DNA of 64,000 bases from Flavobacterium sp. 5. Its GTDB lineage: Bacteria > Bacteroidota > Bacteroidia > Flavobacteriales > Flavobacteriaceae. Positions 10,939-17,436 of the stretch are shown piece by piece (position 1 is the stretch's first letter; each line of letters opens with the position of its first letter). The position numbers were made by a program, and so were the translations under genes. The stretch lies in contig NZ_PHUE01000001.1 in NCBI RefSeq assembly GCF_002813295.1, positions 2,418,001 to 2,482,000 of the forward strand, in the 5' to 3' direction. The notes under the pieces are model-generated. The model searched no databases. It was given only the letters and a program-made list of their open reading frames with translations, and had not been told where the DNA came from.

Positions 10939-11286
10939 TTACTCTTTGTCGAGATCTTTGGCTTTGTTAAATCCTACAAGCAAGCCCACTCCAGACATTA
11001 TAATAATTGTTGCTGGGTAAACAACATCTGATTTCAACGCCGTGTAAGTTGTAAGGATTAAAGCAATAAAAAGACCAATCCCTATTCCGATTAAAAGAAA
11101 AGCTGTGTTCAGGATAAAGATTTTCCACATAGCAACACCGCTTTGTCTTCCTTGTGCAAAAATGCTTGCGTCTGCACCTTTTTCTATAAGTGCTAAACGT
11201 TCCCTGTTTCTTGTTGAAAAAATAAGATAAACGATCCCGAAGATCATTAAAAATAGACTAATTGGTATTAAAAGTTCTGGTCCCAT
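10939..11286 (-). CDS. DUF6249 small membrane protein
   Basis: The 115-residue protein has three predicted membrane helices (about 4-23, 53-77 and 89-106), with the segment RNRERLALIEKGADASIFA between the first two. This fits DUF6249, a Bacteroidetes family of unknown function. It is divergent from the ECF sigma gene, and its upstream region carries the same promoter (GTTGTAACC, 16 bases, CGTCC) as the sigma gene itself. It is therefore very likely a direct target of that sigma factor, which hints at an envelope-stress or membrane role. The biochemical function is unknown. Confidence 0.8.
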   Translation of the reverse strand: MGPELLIPISLFLMIFGIVYLIFSTRNRERLALIEKGADASIFAQGRQSGVAMWKIFILNTAFLLIGIGIGLFIALILTTYTALKSDVVYPATIIIMSGVGLLVGFNKAKDLDKE

Positions 11287-11319
11287 ATTGTATAGTATTA
11301 AATTGATTGATACTTCATA

Positions 11320-11349
11320 GGACGAGACAACTTTGATTTAGGTTACAAC
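11320..11349 (-). promoter_or_regulatory. ECF-type promoter of the DUF6249 gene
   Basis: On the minus strand GTTGTAACC (11349-11341) is followed after exactly 16 bases by CGTCC (11324-11320). This matches the ECF pattern of an AAC-type -35 and a CGTC-type -10. It mirrors the sigma-gene promoter at 11424-11453. Confidence 0.72.
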
Positions 11350-11423
11350 TTTATTGAAAAAAATAAAATTTTGAAGTATTCTATTTAACTTTATAAGAAT
11401 TAATTCAATTGTTTTTTAAATAA

Positions 11424-11453
11424 GTTGTAACCAAAGGGATAATATACTCGTCC
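11424..11453 (+). promoter_or_regulatory. Autoregulatory ECF-type promoter of the sigma gene
   Basis: GTTGTAACC (11424-11432), 16 bases, then CGTCC (11449-11453). The same two boxes with the same spacing face the other way at 11320-11349. The -10 box ends only 10 bases before the ATG at 11464, so the mRNA has a very short leader or none. Confidence 0.72.
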
Positions 11454-11463
11454 TACTATAATC

Positions 11464-12048
11464 ATGAGTAAATTAGAGGATCACCATTATATTAATTTAA
11501 TATTGCAGGGAGAGCGAAATGCTTTTGCCGTGTTAGTTGATCGTTATAAGGATATGATTTTTTCTTTGGCTTTGAAAATGGTAAAAAACAGAGAAGAAGC
11601 GGAGGAAGTTGCACAAGATACTTTTATCAAAATTTTCAATTCCTTGAATAAGTTTAAAGGTGACTCTAAGTTTTCGACTTGGATTTATAAAATCGCCTAC
11701 AATACATGTTTAGATAATTTGAAGAAAATGAAGAAAGAAGAAAATAACATTTCGATTGATGAATTTTCGGCACATTTAATAAAAACAATGGATAATGCTT
11801 TGAGTGCATTGGAAGATAAAGAACGAAAGCAAACTATTCAAAATTGTTTAAATTTGTTACCCAGCGAAGAAAATTTCTTGCTGACTTTATATTATTTTGA
11901 TGATCAAAGTTTAGAGGAAATTGGTAAGATAATGGATATTTCGGCTAATAATGCTAAAGTAAAATTATTTAGAAGTAGACAAAAATTAGCCCTTATTTTG
12001 AAGAAGCATTTAGAATCAGAAAGACTAGAGTATTATGAAAGAGGATAA
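11464..12048 (+). CDS. ECF RNA polymerase sigma factor
   Basis: The 194-residue protein has sigma region 2 (AFAVLVDRYKDMIFSLALKM, then REEAEEVAQDTFIKIF, residues ~17-60, with FSTWIYKIAYNTCLDNLKK at the DNA-melting helix). Region 4 follows (LLTLYYFDDQSLEEIGKIMD, then KVKLFRSRQKL, ~138-175). Regions 1.1 and 3 are absent, as in group 4 sigma factors. It overlaps the next gene by 14 bp, the usual arrangement for a sigma and its membrane regulator. Matching ECF promoters before this gene and before the divergent DUF6249 gene point to autoregulation. The inducing signal is unknown. Confidence 0.95.
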   Translation: MSKLEDHHYINLILQGERNAFAVLVDRYKDMIFSLALKMVKNREEAEEVAQDTFIKIFNSLNKFKGDSKFSTWIYKIAYNTCLDNLKKMKKEENNISIDEFSAHLIKTMDNALSALEDKERKQTIQNCLNLLPSEENFLLTLYYFDDQSLEEIGKIMDISANNAKVKLFRSRQKLALILKKHLESERLEYYERG

Positions 12049-12427
12049 TAAAAATATAGAAAATCTTATTGATAAAATGATGGCAGAAAGTAGTTTGCAA
12101 TCGCCATCTATTGATTTTACGTTAAGAATAATGTCGCAAGTTTTAGCTGTTGAAAGTAATAAAATTAAAGCATACAAGCCTTTGATTTCAAAGGAAATTT
12201 GGATACTGATTATTGGTGCTTTAATTTTTTGTGCTTTTAATAGTGTGGTGACAAATAGCAGTTACGACCTTAGAATAGATGAGTTATATTCTCAAAGAAT
12301 TTCTAATTTATTTTCAGGAATTCAAATCTCCAAAAAAAGTTTGTATATCATCCTGATTGTGCCAGTTATGATTTTGATACAAATACCATTGTTAAAAAAT
12401 TATTACTACAAGAAGTATCATTTGTAG
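12035..12427 (+). CDS. Small membrane protein, putative anti-sigma factor
   Basis: The 130-residue protein starts inside the end of the sigma gene (14-bp overlap), so it is translationally coupled. The first ~45 residues are charged and cytosolic (NIENLIDKMMAESSLQSPS, then DFTLRIMSQVL). Two membrane helices follow at about 48-68 (EIWILIIGALIFCAFNSVV) and 99-119. The order cytosolic head then membrane is typical of anti-sigma factors, but there is no HxxxCxxC zinc motif. The role is inferred from position and topology alone. Confidence 0.7.
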   Translation: MKEDNKNIENLIDKMMAESSLQSPSIDFTLRIMSQVLAVESNKIKAYKPLISKEIWILIIGALIFCAFNSVVTNSSYDLRIDELYSQRISNLFSGIQISKKSLYIILIVPVMILIQIPLLKNYYYKKYHL

Positions 12428-12567
12428 CATTTTTCAAGAACACTTTTTTCTTGTAATAAATTGCAGCTTATAACCTTCTGTGAAATTAAATATAATTTAC
12501 TCATTTATAGGTCTTTTACGCTATAAAAACAATTTATTTTTTTATGAAAATTTTGAGAGCTTGACCC

Positions 12568-12599
12568 GTTGCAATATTGCAACTTATGGACTATCTTTG
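12568..12599 (+). promoter_or_regulatory. Promoter with perfect 16-bp palindrome over the -33 box (PfkB gene)
   Basis: GTTGCAATATTGCAAC (12568-12583) is a perfect palindrome. Its TTG (12569-12571) lies 20 bases before TATCTTTG (12592-12599), giving a full Bacteroidetes promoter whose -33 is buried in the palindrome. A repressor site is the simplest reading. Confidence 0.65.
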
Positions 12600-12622
12600 C
12601 ACCCTAATTCGAAACTCATATA

Positions 12623-13546
12623 ATGAATAAATTATTGATTGTTGGAACAGTAGCTTTCGACGCAATTGAAACTCCTTTTGGAAAAACAAACAAAATTCTG
12701 GGTGGAGCAGCAACATATATAGGAATATCTGCTTCTTTTTTTAATGTAAAATCTGCAATAGTTTCTGTAGTTGGAGATGATTTTCCACAAGAATATTTAG
12801 ATTTGTTAACAGATAGAAATATTGATATTTCTGGAATTGAAGTTGTTAAAGGAGGAAAAACTTTCTTTTGGAGCGGATTGTATCACAATGATTTAAACTC
12901 TAGAGATACTTTGGTAACAGAACTTAATGTTTTGGCAGATTTTCAACCAAAAGTACCCCAAGATTATAAAAATGCTGAAATTGTAATGTTGGGTAATTTG
13001 CATCCTTTAGTACAAAGCAGTGTTTTGGATCAAATGGAAACCAAACCAAAATTAGTAGTTCTTGATACTATGAATTTTTGGATGGATTGTGCTTTACCCG
13101 AATTATTAGATATCATCAAAAGAGTAGATGTTATTACCATAAATGATGAAGAAGCACGTCAGCTCTCAGGGGAATATTCTTTGGTAAAAGCGGCTGCAAA
13201 AATTCATGAAATGGGACCAAAATATGTGGTAATTAAAAAAGGAGAACATGGAGCTTTATTATTCCATGGTAAAGAAATTTTCTTTGCACCAGCATTACCA
13301 TTAGAAGAAGTTTTTGATCCAACAGGAGCAGGAGATACTTTTGCAGGAGGATTCTCTGGGTACATTACACAAAGTGAAAATGTATCTTTCGATAATATGA
13401 AAAATGCAATAATTTATGGTTCGAATTTGGCTTCCTTCTGTGTAGAGAAATTTGGAACAGAAAGGATGGTTAATTTAAAAGAAGATGAAGTGGTCTCAAG
13501 ATTGAAACAGTTCAAATCTTTAACCCAGTTTGATATAGAATTATAA
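12623..13546 (+). CDS. PfkB-family carbohydrate or nucleoside kinase
   Basis: The 307-residue cytosolic kinase has the N-terminal PfkB elements (LGGAATYIGISASFF, VGDDFPQEYLDLL) and the C-terminal signature DPTGAGDTFAGGFSGYI (~residues 232-248), whose GAGD aspartate is the catalytic base. The substrate cannot be read from sequence. The neighbour purF and the ribokinase-like fold make a ribosyl or nucleoside substrate possible but unproven. The upstream palindromic promoter suggests repression by a specific regulator, and a strong terminator (13553-13576) isolates the gene from purF. Confidence 0.88.
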   Translation: MNKLLIVGTVAFDAIETPFGKTNKILGGAATYIGISASFFNVKSAIVSVVGDDFPQEYLDLLTDRNIDISGIEVVKGGKTFFWSGLYHNDLNSRDTLVTELNVLADFQPKVPQDYKNAEIVMLGNLHPLVQSSVLDQMETKPKLVVLDTMNFWMDCALPELLDIIKRVDVITINDEEARQLSGEYSLVKAAAKIHEMGPKYVVIKKGEHGALLFHGKEIFFAPALPLEEVFDPTGAGDTFAGGFSGYITQSENVSFDNMKNAIIYGSNLASFCVEKFGTERMVNLKEDEVVSRLKQFKSLTQFDIEL

Positions 13547-13552
13547 TGTTCT

Positions 13553-13576
13553 AAAGCCTCTGTATGAGGCTTTTTT
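13553..13576 (+). terminator. Rho-independent terminator after the PfkB kinase gene
   Basis: AAAGCCTC and GAGGCTTT pair around a 5-base loop and run into seven T, directly after the stop codon. Confidence 0.9.
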
Positions 13577-13687
13577 TAATTAGTACAGTCAATATTTATA
13601 AGAAGTAGTACGAATTTGCTTCCTATTTTAGTTTAAAAATATAATACAGACACCAATAAAATACCAACAACTACAAACAACAAAACA

Positions 13688-15586
13688 ATGAGCGACGCTT
13701 TAAAACACGAATGTGGAATAGCTTTAGTTAGACTTTTAAAACCTCTTGAATTTTATAAAGAAAAGTACGGTACTGCTTTCTATGGTATACAAAAAATGTA
13801 TTTGATGATGGAGAAACAGCACAATCGCGGTCAAGACGGTGCTGGTTTTGCAAGTATAAAAATGGATGTAGAACCTGGTGAAAGATACATAAGCCGAGTT
13901 CGTTCTAATCATGCACAACCGATTCAAGATGTTTTCAAACAAATAAACGAAAGGATAAGCGAAGAAATGACTGCTAATCCTGAGTATGCAGACAATGTTT
14001 CTCAAATTAAAGCAAATATTCCTTATGTAGGAGAATTGTATTTAGGACACGTTCGTTATGGAACTTTTGGTAAAAACAGTATCGAAAGTGTACATCCGTT
14101 TTTACGTCAGAGTAACTGGATGCATAGAAACCTTATTTTGGCAGGAAATTTTAACATGACGAATGTTAAAGAACTTTTTCAAAATTTAGTAGAATTAGGA
14201 CAGCATCCAAAAGAAATGGCCGATACCGTTACAGTAATGGAAAAAATTGGTCACTTTCTGGATAAAGAAGTAATGCAGCTGTATCAAGACTGCAAGGCTG
14301 AAGGGTATTCTAAAAGAGAAGCTTCACCAGTTATTGCTGAAAGACTTGATATTGCTAAAATATTAACTCGTTCTTCTAAAAATTTAGATGGAGGATACGC
14401 TATGGCAGGTCTTTTAGGTCATGGTGATGCTTTCGTTTTTAGAGATCCAGCAGGAATACGCCCAGCTTATTATTATCAAGATGACGAAATTGTGGTTGTA
14501 GCATCTGAACGTCCTGTTATTCAAACTGTTTTTAATGTTCCTTTTGAGGGAGTACATGAAATTGATCCAGGAAGCGCCTTAATTATTAAAAAGAATGGAG
14601 ATGTCTCTATGAAAGAAATATTACCTCCAACAGTAAAAAAGGCATGTTCATTTGAGCGTATTTATTTTTCAAGAGGAAGTGATGCCGAAATTTATCAGGA
14701 AAGAAAAAATTTAGGAAAACTAATTTTGCCTGCAGTTTTAGAATCTATTGATAGTGATACTGACAACACTGTTTTCTCATACATTCCAAATACAGCAGAA
14801 ACTTCTTTTTACGGTTTGGTTGAAGCTGCTCAAGATTTTTTAAATCAAAGAAAGAAAAATTATATTCTTCAAAATAAGGATACTTTAAATGCTGATACTT
14901 TAGATGAATTACTTTCAGTAAAAATCAGAACCGAAAAAGTAGCCATAAAAGATGCTAAACTTAGAACTTTTATTACTGAAGATAGTAGTAGAGATGATTT
15001 AGTTGCCCACGTTTATGATGTGACTTATGGAGTAATCAAGCCAACTGATAATCTTGTGATTATTGATGATAGTATTGTAAGAGGAACAACTCTTAAGATG
15101 AGTATTATCAAAATGATGGATCGTTTAAAGCCAAAAAGAATTGTAATTGTTTCTTCGGCTCCACAAATTCGTTTCCCTGATTGTTATGGAATCGATATGG
15201 CAAAATTAGAAGGCCTAGTTGCTTTTAGAGCAGCATTGGAATTGTTGAAAGAAAGGAACTTATATCATATCGTAGATGAAGTGTATGCGAAATGTAAAGC
15301 ACAAGAAAACTTCCATGATAACGACGTTGTGAATTATGTAACAGCAATATACGACACTTTCACTCCTCAAGAAATATCAGATAAAATTGCTGAAATGCTT
15401 AGTTCATCTGATATTAACGCAGAAGTAAAGATTATTTTCCAAACAGTAGAGGATTTACATACAGCTTGTCCAAAGAATTTAGGAGATTGGTACTTTACTG
15501 GTGATTATCCTACTCCAGGAGGTAATCGTGTGGTTAATAGAGCATTTATGAATTTTTATGAAGGTAAGGATGCAAGAGCATATTAA
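13688..15586 (+). CDS. purF: PurF-like amidophosphoribosyltransferase (long Bacteroidetes type)
   Basis: PurF makes phosphoribosylamine from PRPP and glutamine, the first committed step of purine synthesis. At 632 residues this protein is well above the ~470-510 of classical PurF. The Ntn glutaminase nucleophile is Cys9 (HECGIALV), so an 8-residue propeptide MSDALKHE would have to be removed. Glutaminase motifs HNRGQDGAG and HVRYGTFG are present. The PRPP loop VIIDDSIVRGTTLKMS is near residue 455. Extra length lies mainly before the PRPP loop (~375-430) and at the C-terminus. Whether it is the only PurF of the cell or a paralogue cannot be told from this window. Confidence 0.85.
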   Translation: MSDALKHECGIALVRLLKPLEFYKEKYGTAFYGIQKMYLMMEKQHNRGQDGAGFASIKMDVEPGERYISRVRSNHAQPIQDVFKQINERISEEMTANPEYADNVSQIKANIPYVGELYLGHVRYGTFGKNSIESVHPFLRQSNWMHRNLILAGNFNMTNVKELFQNLVELGQHPKEMADTVTVMEKIGHFLDKEVMQLYQDCKAEGYSKREASPVIAERLDIAKILTRSSKNLDGGYAMAGLLGHGDAFVFRDPAGIRPAYYYQDDEIVVVASERPVIQTVFNVPFEGVHEIDPGSALIIKKNGDVSMKEILPPTVKKACSFERIYFSRGSDAEIYQERKNLGKLILPAVLESIDSDTDNTVFSYIPNTAETSFYGLVEAAQDFLNQRKKNYILQNKDTLNADTLDELLSVKIRTEKVAIKDAKLRTFITEDSSRDDLVAHVYDVTYGVIKPTDNLVIIDDSIVRGTTLKMSIIKMMDRLKPKRIVIVSSAPQIRFPDCYGIDMAKLEGLVAFRAALELLKERNLYHIVDEVYAKCKAQENFHDNDVVNYVTAIYDTFTPQEISDKIAEMLSSSDINAEVKIIFQTVEDLHTACPKNLGDWYFTGDYPTPGGNRVVNRAFMNFYEGKDARAY

Positions 15587-15603
15587 TGATATTGTCCGAT
15601 TAT

Positions 15604-15663
15604 CGGCTTTGTAGGTACTTTATCGAATTTATTTTTTAAATCATTAATGCTAAAGTATATTTG
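15604..15663 (+). promoter_or_regulatory. sRNA unit 1: upstream box and promoter
   Basis: The 24-bp box at 15604-15627 (starts CGGCTTTGTAGG, ends TTATCGAA; the most diverged copy) lies exactly 28 bases before the -7 element TATATTTG (15656-15663). The -33 region has no clear TTG, which suggests an activator-dependent promoter. Confidence 0.65.
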
Positions 15664-15665
15664 CT

Positions 15666-15739
15666 CTACCATAATTTAGTAGGTTAAGTTTATGGTAGAT
15701 TTGGGGCAAAAAGGGTGAAAGTAACATTTCACCTTTTTT
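15666..15739 (+). ncRNA. Tandem small RNA, copy 1
   Basis: A ~74-base transcript is predicted, starting a few bases after TATATTTG. A 9-bp stem CTACCATAA (15666-15674) / TTATGGTAG (15690-15698) encloses an inner TTAG-TAGG-TTAA hairpin. The single-stranded linker ATTTGGGGCAAAAAG follows, then terminator GGTGAAA-gtaaca-TTTCACC (15714-15733) with TTTTTT. The apical T-run has 3 bases here against 4 or 5 in the other copies. No ORF of note lies inside. Confidence 0.8.
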
Positions 15740-15840
15740 ATTGGAATAAAGTCAGATTTTGATTTTTCTTTGCAAAGGTCATTTATGAAAGAATAATTAG
15801 TGATTAAATTTTCTTAATATCAATCAATTCTTTTTTTCAA

Positions 15841-15900
15841 CGACTTTATAGGGCATTCATCGAATAAAATATTGATATTGTTTTTTTCAAATTACATTTG
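15841..15900 (+). promoter_or_regulatory. sRNA unit 2: upstream box and promoter
   Basis: The 24-bp box at 15841-15864 (starts CGACTTTATAGG, ends TTCATCGAA), 28 bases, then TACATTTG (15893-15900). A TTG at 15872-15874 is 18 bases before the -7 element and may be the -33. Confidence 0.7.
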
Positions 15901-15901
15901 A

Positions 15902-15976
15902 CTACCATAATTTTAGTAGGTTAAGTTTATGGTAGATTTGGGGCAAAAAGGGTGAAAGTAACATTTCACCTTTTTT
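15902..15976 (+). ncRNA. Tandem small RNA, copy 2
   Basis: Same architecture as copy 1: stem CTACCATAA (15902-15910) / TTATGGTAG (15927-15935), invariant G-rich linker, terminator stem 15951-15970 and T-run 15971-15976. The transcribed part matches copies 1, 3 and 4 almost base for base. The downstream sequence shares TTGGAATAAAGTCA with copy 1, so these two units are probably the most recent duplicates. Confidence 0.82.
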
Positions 15977-16076
15977 ATTGGAATAAAGTCAAGGTCTTGT
16001 TTTTTATATATAAATCGTTGATTAAATGAATAAGTAGTAAATTAACTAATTGTTTATCAGTTAATTATAAATTCAA

Positions 16077-16136
16077 CGACTTTATAGGGTATTCATCGAA
16101 AATAGTTTAAAAATAGTTTTTTACAGTGTACATTTG
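16077..16136 (+). promoter_or_regulatory. sRNA unit 3: upstream box and promoter
   Basis: The 24-bp box at 16077-16100 (starts CGACTTTATAGG, ends TTCATCGAA) differs from unit 2 by one base. It is followed by 28 bases and TACATTTG (16129-16136). Confidence 0.7.
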
Positions 16137-16137
16137 A

Positions 16138-16213
16138 CTACCATAATTTTTAGTAGGTTAAGTTTATGGTAGATTTGGGGCAAAAAGGGTGAAAGTAACA
16201 TTTCACCTTTTTT
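16138..16213 (+). ncRNA. Tandem small RNA, copy 3
   Basis: Stem CTACCATAA (16138-16146) / TTATGGTAG (16164-16172), invariant linker, terminator 16188-16207 with six T. The internal T-run has 5 bases. The distance from copy 2 is 236 bp, the same as between copies 1 and 2. Confidence 0.82.
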
Positions 16214-16310
16214 ATTTTTAAAAAATCACCTCTTAGTTTGTTAATTAACTCATAAATAAACAACTAATTAATTGCTAAACCTACTGTTTATCAATCGATT
16301 AGTTGTTTAA

Positions 16311-16370
16311 CGATTTTATTAGGCATTCGTCGAAAATAATATTTAAATCGTTTTTTTCGTTATACATTTG
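16311..16370 (+). promoter_or_regulatory. sRNA unit 4: upstream box and promoter
   Basis: The 24-bp box at 16311-16334 (starts CGATTTTATTAGG, ends TTCGTCGAA), again 28 bases, then TACATTTG (16363-16370). The box keeps its length despite several base changes. Confidence 0.68.
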
Positions 16371-16372
16371 AA

Positions 16373-16447
16373 TACCATAATTTTTAGTAGGTTAAGTTTA
16401 TGGTAGATTTGGGGCAAAAAGGGTGAAAGTAACATTTCACCTTTTTT
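16373..16447 (+). ncRNA. Tandem small RNA, copy 4
   Basis: Stem TACCATAA (16373-16380) / TTATGGTA, where the outermost C-G pair is lost because base 16372 is A. Linker and terminator (16422-16441, then six T) are unchanged. It is the last unit; the sodA terminator follows 34 bases later on the opposite strand. Confidence 0.8.
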
Positions 16448-16480
16448 ATTGAATAGAAATGAAATTATAGTATAAAAAAA

Positions 16481-16504
16481 GTCGGAAGAATTAATTCTTC
16501 CGAC
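16481..16504 (-). terminator. Terminator of sodA, bidirectional
   Basis: GTCGGAAGAA-TTAA-TTCTTCCGAC is a perfect hairpin flanked by A7 on the left and TTTT on the right. It can stop sodA transcripts on the minus strand and any read-through from the sRNA array on the plus strand. Confidence 0.88.
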
Positions 16505-16556
16505 TTTTATATTTTCTATTGGTAATAGAAAGAGCTTGTTTAAGAAACTCTTTTTG

Positions 16557-17165
16557 TTATTTATCTAAAGCAAAACGTCTAGATACTTCAGTCCAGTTAA
16601 TAACACTGAAGAAAGCCTCGATATAATCAGGTCTTCTGTTTTGGTAATTCAAATAATAAGCATGTTCCCATACGTCCATTCCTAAAATTGGAGTTCCGCC
16701 ACAACCTACTTCTGGCATTAATGGATTATCTTGATTAGGAGTTCCGCAAACATCAAGTTTACCTCCTTTTTGTACACATAGCCAAGCCCATCCTGAACCA
16801 AATTGTGTAGCACCAGCTTTAGCAAATTTTGCTTTAAACTCTTCAAAAGTTCCAAAAGAACTTTCAATCGCTTCTAGTAATTCACCAGTTGGTAACCCAC
16901 CGCCATTTGCAGACATAACAGTCCAAAATAAGTTGTGATTGTAAAATCCACCACCATTATTACGAACAGCAGCATTAGTTTTATCAAGGTTTATTAAGAT
17001 ATTTTCGATAGTTTTTCCTTCCAAATCTGTTCCTGCGATAGCAGCATTCAAGTTTGTAGTGTAAGCATTGTGATGTTTTGAATGGTGTATTTCCATCGTA
17101 CGAGCATCAATATGTGGTTCTAATGCGTCATACGCATAAGGTAATTGTGGTAATTCAAAAGCCAT
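16557..17165 (-). CDS. sodA: Superoxide dismutase, probably manganese type
   Basis: The enzyme converts superoxide to hydrogen peroxide and oxygen. The 202-residue protein shows all family blocks: [16 protein letters not shown] with the first histidine ligand, [14 protein letters not shown] with the second, [10 protein letters not shown], and [19 protein letters not shown] with the Asp and His ligands. The glutamine in the TPNQDNPLM segment is at the position typical of Mn enzymes, but iron or mixed use cannot be excluded. No signal peptide is present, so it is cytosolic. A TAAATTTG -7 element lies on the minus strand at 17205-17198. Confidence 0.96.
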   Translation of the reverse strand: MAFELPQLPYAYDALEPHIDARTMEIHHSKHHNAYTTNLNAAIAGTDLEGKTIENILINLDKTNAAVRNNGGGFYNHNLFWTVMSANGGGLPTGELLEAIESSFGTFEEFKAKFAKAGATQFGSGWAWLCVQKGGKLDVCGTPNQDNPLMPEVGCGGTPILGMDVWEHAYYLNYQNRRPDYIEAFFSVINWTEVSRRFALDK

Positions 17166-17299
17166 AATATAGTTGTTTAATGATTTATAAAATTATTCAA
17201 ATTTAAACATTTAACTTTGGAATTGAAAATTCTATTTCGTTATAATTTCATCAAGTAAAATGATGTAACAATTTTTATTGATAGAAATAAAGTAATTAG

Positions 17300-17385
17300 G
17301 AGCTATTTCCCGCTGTCATTCCAATCTTTTTTGTTGCAGAAAAAGCAACAAAAAAGGATTTTCCCTTCCATCGGGGCTAGGGCTT
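17300..17385 (+). repeat. Interspersed REP-like hairpin element, copy A
   Basis: AGCTATTTCCCGCTGTCATT, then a perfect 11-bp hairpin TTTTTTGTTGC / GCAACAAAAAA (17327-17355), then GGATTTTCCCTTCCATCGGG and GCTAGGGCT. The same ends with different central hairpins recur at 30533, 44045, and inverted at 31130 and 56512. It lies just upstream of the AddA-like gene. Confidence 0.7.
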
Positions 17386-17436
17386 TTGAGATTTTAACAA
17401 CATCAGATTTAGGCAATAAATTTAGTACTTATCAAT

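Noticed and set aside
15604..16447. The four-unit repeat as a CRISPR array or as IS remnants
   Set aside because: Repeat units are ~75 conserved bases within 236 bp, contain promoters and terminators, show no short uniform repeat-spacer rhythm, and there are no cas or transposase genes or target-site duplications.
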